64,000 bases of DNA from JACVRW01 sp963846505 (GTDB taxonomy: Bacteria; Actinomycetota; Thermoleophilia; Solirubrobacterales; Thermoleophilaceae): positions 868,001 through 932,000 of the forward strand of contig CAWJWD010000004.1 of NCBI GenBank assembly GCA_963846505.1, in the 5' to 3' direction. The notes under the pieces were generated by a model. It made no database searches. It was not told where the DNA came from and saw nothing but the letters and a program-made list of their open reading frames with translations. How positions within the stretch are numbered: position 1 is the stretch's first letter; each line of letters opens with the position of its first letter. Positions 59,334-64,000 of the stretch are shown one piece after another. The position numbers and the translations under genes are program-made.

Positions 59334-60325
59334 CTACGGCAGCGACGCCGGTGCCGCGGCGGCGCTGACCGCGTTCGTCAGCGTTCCGATGCCGTCGATC
59401 TCCAGCTCGACGGTCTGCCCGGGACGGATCCAGCGACCGAGCTCCAGGCCACAGCATCCGGGCATCGTGCCGGTGGAGAAGACGTCGCCGGCGCCGAGGC
59501 GCTCGCCGGCGGACGCGTGGGCGAGCATCGCGCCGAGGTCGTGCTGCGGTCCGGCGGTGGTGCCCTCGCACCACACGCTCGCCGTCGACCCGCACCCGCC
59601 CGTCGCCGTCCGCCAGTCGGGCAGCTCGTCCGGCGTGAGGACGTCGCAGCCGATCGAGTTCGCGAAGGTCTTCGCCTTCACCACCGGTCCGAACAAGCTG
59701 TGGCGGGCGTCGTCGGCCTGGACGTCGCGGGCGCTCCAGTCGTTCAGCACGAACCAGCCGCCGACGGCTGCACGCGCCTCATCCGGCGTGGCATCGGCCA
59801 GCGGATGGGCGAGGACGAACGCCAGCTCGAGCTCGAAGTCGAGGGCTTCGGTGTGGCTCGGCCACCACATGTCCTCCCCGTCGCCCAGGACCGCGGTGTG
59901 GTTGGCGACGTAGAACAGCGGCCGCTCGTAGAACGCCCGCTTGGGCTTCAGCGGCGGGAACGTTCGCCCGGTCGCGCGCTCGATACCCTTCCATCACCCG
60001 CGCGATCGGCCGCGGGAAGAAGTGCTTGACGAGCATCCGGCTCGAGGCGACCAGATGCGACTCCCAGAGCATGAACGCGCGCATCGACCGCGGGCGGAAC
60101 GGCAGTCCCGCCGCTCGACGGGTCCGCCCCCACCCCCGGGTCGTCGCGCGAAGCCTCGATCGCTTCCTGCGCAACGGCTCGCAGCTCCTCGCCGCCGGCG
60201 AGGAACGTCAGCATGTCGTGCGTGGCGGCGGGGCCCAGGTCGGGCGCCGCGGCGGACAGCGCCACCCAGCGATCTGCGGGGACGTCGTGGACGATCAGCC
60301 CGGCGGGCGTCGAGCGGAGTCGCAT
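59334..60325 (-). pseudogene. Fumarylacetoacetate hydrolase-family gene broken by several single-base indels
   Basis: The start ATG 60325 reads 'GLIVHDVPADRWVAL', the middle third needs another frame ('SMRAFMLWESHLVASSRMLVKHFF', 'FPPLKPKRAFYERPLFYVANHTAVLGDGE') and the last third a further one ('HTEALDFELELAFVLA', 'GWFVLNDWSARDVQADDARH', 'GTTAGPQHDLGAML'). Clear indels are an extra G at about 59986-59988 and one near 60090-60120, with a compensating pair near 59575-59620. Pieced together, the product is a normal FAH-fold hydrolase of about 330 residues. Either a decaying gene or clustered sequencing errors. Confidence 0.75.
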
Positions 60326-60400
60326 GCCGGCATGGTGCCAGTGTTTTGGAATTCGTTCCGTGCGGCACTGTTGTCCTCAAAGCCCTGAGGAGACAACACG

Positions 60401-61272
60401 ATGCGCGCACGCTCCCGTCCCGTCCACACCTGTCAGCTGGCAGTCGCCGTCTGCGCGATCCTCGTGCTGGCGTTCGCCGCCCAGACGGCGCAGGCCGCAC
60501 CGCTTCGGTACGTGGCGCTCGGGGACTCCTACAGCGCCGCCTCCGGGGTGCTGCCCCCCGACTTGTCGGCGCCACCCCTGTGCCTGCGCTCGATCCGCAA
60601 CTACCCGCACGTGATCGCTGGCGAGACCGGCGCGCAGTTGACCGACGTGACCTGCGGCGCGGCGGAGACCAGCCACTTCTTCGGCTCGCAGTACCCGGGC
60701 GTCGCACCGCAGCTCGACGCCGTGAAGCAGGACACCCAGCTCGTCACGATGACCATCGGCGGCAACGACAGCGGCGTCTTCATCAACACGATCCTCGCCT
60801 GCGGCTCCGCCGGGCGTGTTGACCCTCGGCCTGGGCAGTCCCTGCAAGAGACCTCTACGGATCCTCGTTCGAGGACACCATCCGCACCACGACCTACCCG
60901 TCGCTCGTGAACGCGCTCGGCGCCGTCCGGGCCAAGGCGCCGCAGGCCAGCATGGCGATCCTGGGATACCCATGGATCACCCCGGCGACCGGCGGCTGCT
61001 TCCTCAAGCTGCCGATCGCCCGCGGCGACGTCCCCTACGTGCGCGGCATCCAAGCGACGCTCAACGACGCCGTGCGACGCGCCGCCGCGGCGACCGGTGC
61101 GACCTACGTGGACCTCAGCGCCGTGTCCAACGGCCACGACGCCTGCCAGCCGATCGGCGTCCGCTGGGTGGAGCCCGTCCTGCAGGGCACGAACCCCGTC
61201 GTGGTCCATCCGAACGCCCTCGGCGAAGCCCAGATGGCAGCCCAAGCCATGACGGTGCTCGGCTTGCACTGA
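60401..61272 (+). pseudogene. Secreted SGNH-hydrolase (lipase/esterase) gene with two single-base insertions
   Basis: Signal peptide 1-32 then 'YVALGDSYSAASGVLPP' (GDSYS block I), 'TMTIGGNDSG' (block III), and, in a later frame, 'NALGAVRAKAPQ', 'VHPNALGEAQM' (block V His). Frames change near 60815 (one extra base before GTG TTG ACC) and near 60847-60850 (one extra base in TGCAAGAGAC). In joined form it is about 290 residues, ordinary for this family. Defects match those in the neighbouring FAH gene. Confidence 0.78.
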
Positions 61273-61292
61273 GCACCGCCTAACCCCAACCC

Positions 61293-61321
61293 GAGCGCGC
61301 CGCAGAGCAGCCGGCGCGCTC
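61293..61321 (+). terminator. Third copy of the 10-bp hairpin, remnant of a winged-helix module
   Basis: GAGCGCGCCG (61293-61302) and CGGCGCGCTC (61312-61321), followed by GAACCGGG. The preceding CACCGCCTAACCCCAACCC matches the end of the winged-helix gene and its stop at 49024-49041 almost base for base, so a module tail, not just a hairpin, lies here. The rest of the module is missing. Confidence 0.6.
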
Positions 61322-61362
61322 GAACCGGGCCGACGGTGCTCGGCGCCTCTTTGAAAGGCTCG

Positions 61363-61959
61363 CTATGAGACCGTGAGCCCTGCTGCTGGGGTCGTGACGT
61401 CATAGGTGCCCACAAAGTCGCCTGCATTGGTCGAGGGCGGACAGAGCGGCTGCATGAAGTCGAGTGATATTACGACTGTGGCCGCGTCGATGAAGAGTCT
61501 TCTCGTCTGGGTGAATCTCCAGCCACTGGTCGGGACCTGAGGGCCGGAGATTGTGTACACGCAGCTCCCGCCCCCAGCCACTATCGACGTTGAGCATCTG
61601 AAGCCCGAATCGAAGGCGATCGAGCCGATGGCGTCGACTCTGGCCACTGAGGACGTTGATCTGAGTGTGATCAAGCCTCTGCAGGTAACCGTGGCTAGGT
61701 TCCCGAGCACGGTTCTGCATGGACCACCGCCCCCAAAGGCGAGCGAGAATGACATACCCGTGCCCCCGGCATTGACGGTGCCCGTAGCGTCGGATCTAGG
61801 GCATCTGAGAGCGAGCGCCCCGATGATTTCAGCGTTGGTGGAGCTGGCGGTAACGGCTGCGCCCGCCGGTGTGATCGTCGCGTGAGCAGGGCCAGCTGCG
61901 GCAAGCGTGGTGAGGAGCGCGAGCGGCAGTAGTAGCCCTCGCATCGCTGCGTGCTTCAT
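61363..61959 (-). CDS. Small secreted beta-rich protein, AGA-codon family, distant copy C
   Basis: A 198-residue exported protein starting at ATG 61959: signal peptide ending GPAHA, and a beta-type domain with Cys ('LALRCPRSDATGT', 'DSGFRCSTSIVAGGGSCVY'). It aligns with the proteins at 26651 and 34554 around 'RCPxxDATGT' and 'FRCS...GSC' but is otherwise diverged. Arginine codons again include AGA (for example, in FRCS). It lies directly after the third module tail and shares the accessory base composition. Confidence 0.68.
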   Translation of the reverse strand: MKHAAMRGLLLPLALLTTLAAAGPAHATITPAGAAVTASSTNAEIIGALALRCPRSDATGTVNAGGTGMSFSLAFGGGGPCRTVLGNLATVTCRGLITLRSTSSVARVDAIGSIAFDSGFRCSTSIVAGGGSCVYTISGPQVPTSGWRFTQTRRLFIDAATVVISLDFMQPLCPPSTNAGDFVGTYDVTTPAAGLTVS

Positions 61960-62162
61960 CCGGTTCAGCCTCCTTCGGCCTCGTTCATAAAACTCTGAGT
62001 ATTCGAGAGTACGCCTAACGATCCGACTCCGCGGCAGCGCGAATGCCTCCGCCTGACGTGGCGGACATGCAGTGCGACAGCGGATTAGCGCCTGCCGCGT
62101 ATCGGCGTCGACCTCGACCTCCAACAGCGACGCGTCAGCGTCGACCTCGCCGCCGGCCCCGG
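61960..62162. other. Spacer without a recognisable gene
   Basis: About 200 bases upstream of secreted copy C. AAAACTCTGAGTATTC near 61988 is AT-rich and may include its promoter. Nothing else stands out. Confidence 0.35.
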
Positions 62163-62188
62163 CTCGCGGGTGCCCAAACACCCGCGAG
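62163..62188 (-). terminator. Perfect 10-bp hairpin downstream of the MaoC gene
   Basis: CTCGCGGGTG (62163-62172) pairs with CACCCGCGAG (62179-62188) around CCCAAA, 18 bases after the MaoC stop on the minus strand. No T-tract follows. Probable transcription end. Confidence 0.6.
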
Positions 62189-62205
62189 GCCGGCTACTCG
62201 GAGGT

Positions 62206-62703
62206 CTAGCCGTGCTCCTTGCGCGGCACCAGCACGGTGCGCTTGAACTCGGCCACCAGCGTGCCGTCCTGGTTGTGCACGCGCGTGTGGACCTTGACGA
62301 TCCCGCGGTCGAGCTTGGACTTCGAGGGACGCACGTCCAGCACCTCGGACTCCACGAACAGCGTGTCGCCGTGGAAGACCGGCGCGGGGTGCGAGAGCTC
62401 CTCGGTGGCGAGGTTGGCGATCGCCTTGCCGGAGACGTCGCTGACCGACATGCCGAGCGCCAGCGAGTAGACCAGCGGCCCGACGACGACGTTGCGGCCC
62501 TGCTGGGACTGCGAGGCGTAGACGTCGTTGATGTGCAGCGGGTGGTGGTTCATCGTGATCAGGCAGAACATGTGGTCGTCTGCCTCGGTCACGGTCTTGG
62601 CGGGCCAGTGCTTGTAGACGGCGCCGACCTCGAACTCCTCCAGGTAGCGCCCGTAGGGATGGGCGCCGGAGGCTTCGCGCGTCGCCTGATCGGTATCGGT
62701 CAT
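62206..62703 (-). CDS. MaoC-like hydratase (mesaconyl/methylmalyl-CoA hydratase-like)
   Basis: A 165-residue hotdog-fold hydratase. 'CLITMNHHPLHINDVYASQSQ' carries the hydratase-2 motif (Asp...His) used to add or remove water at an acyl-CoA. 'GPLVYSLALGMSVSDVSGKAIAN' and 'HPAPVFHGDTLFVESEVLD' are typical MaoC segments. Divergent from malyl-CoA lyase across an 80-base gap with an operator. Dehydration of a malyl-CoA or 3-hydroxyacyl-CoA that the lyase also handles is likely. It is half the length of the double-domain mesaconyl-CoA hydratases. Confidence 0.85.
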   Translation of the reverse strand: MTDTDQATREASGAHPYGRYLEEFEVGAVYKHWPAKTVTEADDHMFCLITMNHHPLHINDVYASQSQQGRNVVVGPLVYSLALGMSVSDVSGKAIANLATEELSHPAPVFHGDTLFVESEVLDVRPSKSKLDRGIVKVHTRVHNQDGTLVAEFKRTVLVPRKEHG

Positions 62704-62724
62704 CTCGTCCTCGTCGGTGGGGGA

Positions 62725-62740
62725 TTGACTCGTCAGTCAA
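62725..62740. promoter_or_regulatory. Palindromic operator between MaoC and lyase genes
   Basis: TTGACTCGTCAGTCAA has perfect TTGACT/AGTCAA arms around CGTC, midway between the two divergent starts. Similar TGACT...AGTCA palindromes are used by TetR-family repressors that sense acyl-CoA. No regulator gene is next to it in this window. Confidence 0.6.
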
Positions 62741-62783
62741 CGAGCGCGCGGAACTCTAACTACCGCGTAGACTGCGGCGCCCC

Positions 62784-63848
62784 ATGCGCAATCCACGTGA
62801 CTTCTTCAAGCCCCTCGCGATCGACGCGCCCGAGCCGCTGCGCGAGATCCCGTTCAAGCCCTCGCGGATGATCCACTTCCTCGACTTCTCGAACGAGAAG
62901 ATGGTCTCCAAGGTGCCCGACATCGCACCGACGGTCGACATCCTGCTCGGCAACCTCGAGGACGCCGTGCCGGTCGACCGCAAGCTCCCCGCACGCGAGG
63001 GCCTGATCAAGGTCGGCCGCGAGATGGAGCTCGGCGACACCCAGCTCTGGACGCGCGTCAACTCGCTCGAGAGCCCCTGGGTCCTGGACGACATCACGCA
63101 GATCGTGGGCGAGATCGGCTCGAAGCTCGACGTGATCATGGTCCCCAAGGTCGAGGGCGCCTGGGACATCCACTACGTCGACCGCCTGCTGGCCCAGCTC
63201 GAGGCCAAGCACGGGCTCGAGAAGCCGATCCTGATCCACGCGATCCTCGAGACCGCCCAGGGCGTGGTCAACCTCGAGGAGATCGCCTGCGCCAGCCCGC
63301 GCATGCAGGGCATGAGCTTCGGCCCCGCCGACCTCGCCGCCTCGCGGCGCATGAAGACCACCCGCGTCGGCGGCGGCCACCCCGGCTACCGCACGATCGA
63401 GGACCCGGACCCCAACGACCCCGAGGCGCCGCGCCCCTCCGCCCAGCAGGACCCGTGGCACTACTCGATCGCGCGCATGGTCGACGCCTGCACCTCCGCC
63501 GGCCTGCTGCCGTTCTACGGCCCCTACGGCGACATCAAGGACGTCGCCGGCTGCGAGACCCAGTTCCGCGCCGCCTTCCTGCTCGGCTGCGTCGGCGCCT
63601 GGTCGCTGCACCCGGTCCAGATCGGGATCGCCAAGAAGGTCTTCTCGCCCGACCCGGACGAGGTGCTGTTCGCCAAGAAGGTGATCGAGGCGATCCCCGA
63701 CGGCCGCGGCGTGCACATGATCGACGGCAAGATGCAGGACGACGCCACCTGGAAGCAGTGCAAGGTGATGGTCGACCTCGCCGAGCAGCTCGCGCAGAAG
63801 GACAGCGAGCTGGCGGAGGCCTACGGCTTCCAGCCGGCCAGCGCCTAG
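62784..63848 (+). CDS. mcl: Malyl-CoA/beta-methylmalyl-CoA lyase (HpcH/HpaI-CitE family)
   Basis: A 354-residue CitE-type TIM-barrel lyase. 'LLGNLEDAVPVDRKLPAREGL' (Asp/Glu for Mg2+ and CoA), 'LIHAILETAQGVVNLEEIA' and 'SFGPADLAASRRM' are the family's active-site strands; the length and C-terminal half match malyl-CoA lyases more than CitE. It would cleave malyl-CoA to acetyl-CoA and glyoxylate, or make it. It is 72 bases upstream of a CoA-ligase beta subunit gene, which would supply malyl-CoA. The symbol is used for function only. Confidence 0.85.
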   Translation: MRNPRDFFKPLAIDAPEPLREIPFKPSRMIHFLDFSNEKMVSKVPDIAPTVDILLGNLEDAVPVDRKLPAREGLIKVGREMELGDTQLWTRVNSLESPWVLDDITQIVGEIGSKLDVIMVPKVEGAWDIHYVDRLLAQLEAKHGLEKPILIHAILETAQGVVNLEEIACASPRMQGMSFGPADLAASRRMKTTRVGGGHPGYRTIEDPDPNDPEAPRPSAQQDPWHYSIARMVDACTSAGLLPFYGPYGDIKDVAGCETQFRAAFLLGCVGAWSLHPVQIGIAKKVFSPDPDEVLFAKKVIEAIPDGRGVHMIDGKMQDDATWKQCKVMVDLAEQLAQKDSELAEAYGFQPASA

Positions 63849-63920
63849 GCCGGCTTCGCGGGCGGAATACGGTCCAAGGCATCGCGTGCGGAGACCACCC
63901 TCGATAGGGTTCCGCGCCGC

Positions 63921-64000
63921 ATGAAGTTCTACGAATACGAAGCGCGGGCGATCGTCAAGCGCGCCGGCATCCCCGTCACCGACTACGGCTTCGCCACCAC
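63921..64000 (+). CDS. Succinate/malate-CoA ligase beta subunit, 5' end only
   Basis: ATG 63921 opens 'MKFYEYEARAIVKRAGIPVT', the start of the ATP-grasp beta subunit of ADP-forming acyl-CoA synthetases; the window ends after 26 codons. Beside malyl-CoA lyase, malate thiokinase (MtkA) is as likely as succinyl-CoA synthetase (SucC). The alpha subunit should follow. Confidence 0.8.
   Translation, partial: MKFYEYEARAIVKRAGIPVTDYGFAT

Noticed and set aside
62043..62246. Small rightward protein near MaoC
   Set aside because: Arg/Pro-rich, overlaps the terminator hairpin and MaoC end, no start signal.
1..64000. CRISPR array or complete tRNA/rRNA gene
   Set aside because: No regularly spaced repeats and no complete cloverleaf or rRNA sequence were seen by eye; a tRNAscan and CRISPR-finder run would settle it.

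Overview
The window is high-GC DNA with dense, mostly GTG/ATG-started genes. Divergent TetR-regulated catabolic genes, many secreted Sec-type proteins and a cyclic di-AMP riboswitch point to an actinobacterium. The secreted GHL15-type proteins, the DUF4331/TPR/NicO operon and the malyl-CoA lyase locus make class Thermoleophilia (Solirubrobacterales) my best guess; this is inference from gene content, not a search result. I recognised no rRNA, complete tRNA or CRISPR array.

Layout. 1-10.0 kb is the end of an exopolysaccharide locus: Wzz-type chain-length protein, two paralogous secreted GHL15-like proteins, two DegT/DnrJ aminotransferases, a GT4 glycosyltransferase and an O-antigen-ligase/polymerase. 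10.0-11.1 kb has a c-di-AMP (ydaO-type) riboswitch in front of a CAP-domain protein, then TrmO. 11.1-14.2 kb is an accessory patch: a small winged-helix module bounded by hairpins, a tRNA 3'-end fragment, a less GC-rich gene resembling nucleoside 2-deoxyribosyltransferase/SLOG-like predicted effectors, and a MazEF-type pair. 14.3-18.6 kb is a P450 (frameshifted), TetR, SDR and Baeyer-Villiger-type monooxygenase cluster in which the P450 and monooxygenase promoters share one operator sequence. 18.7-22.0 kb holds secreted proteins, a stand-alone LigD-type polymerase, a VOC protein and a histidine phosphatase. 22.1-24.8 kb is an isolated holin/endolysin cassette.

24.8-36.3 kb is rich in exported proteins: lipoproteins, two very large secreted proteins in one coupled operon, and a small secreted family written almost wholly with AGA arginine codons (two intact copies and one collapsed copy here, a third at 61.4 kb). 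36.4-41.4 kb has NAD kinase, a TetR/P450 pair with a clear promoter, and a small two-gene module. 41.5-46.5 kb is a DUF4331-TPR-NicO-NicO operon. 48.7-49.1 kb is a second copy of the winged-helix module. 50.3-51.4 kb is a TetR/membrane-protein pair around a near-perfect palindrome.

53.0-57.2 kb is a translationally coupled operon of two glycosyltransferases and a GH130-type enzyme. 57.5-57.9 kb is the debris of a large serine recombinase beside a tRNA 3'-end fragment. 58-61.3 kb has a deacetylase and two genes (FAH family, SGNH hydrolase) that are each broken by several single-base indels. 62.2-64.0 kb is a C4/C5-CoA locus: MaoC hydratase divergent from malyl-CoA lyase and the start of a succinate/malate-CoA ligase, with a palindromic operator between them.

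The candidates I would follow first are the duplicated winged-helix module with its conserved flanking hairpins next to variable DNA, the predicted nucleotide-hydrolase effector gene beside it, the AGA-codon secreted family, and the P450/BVMO regulon operator.
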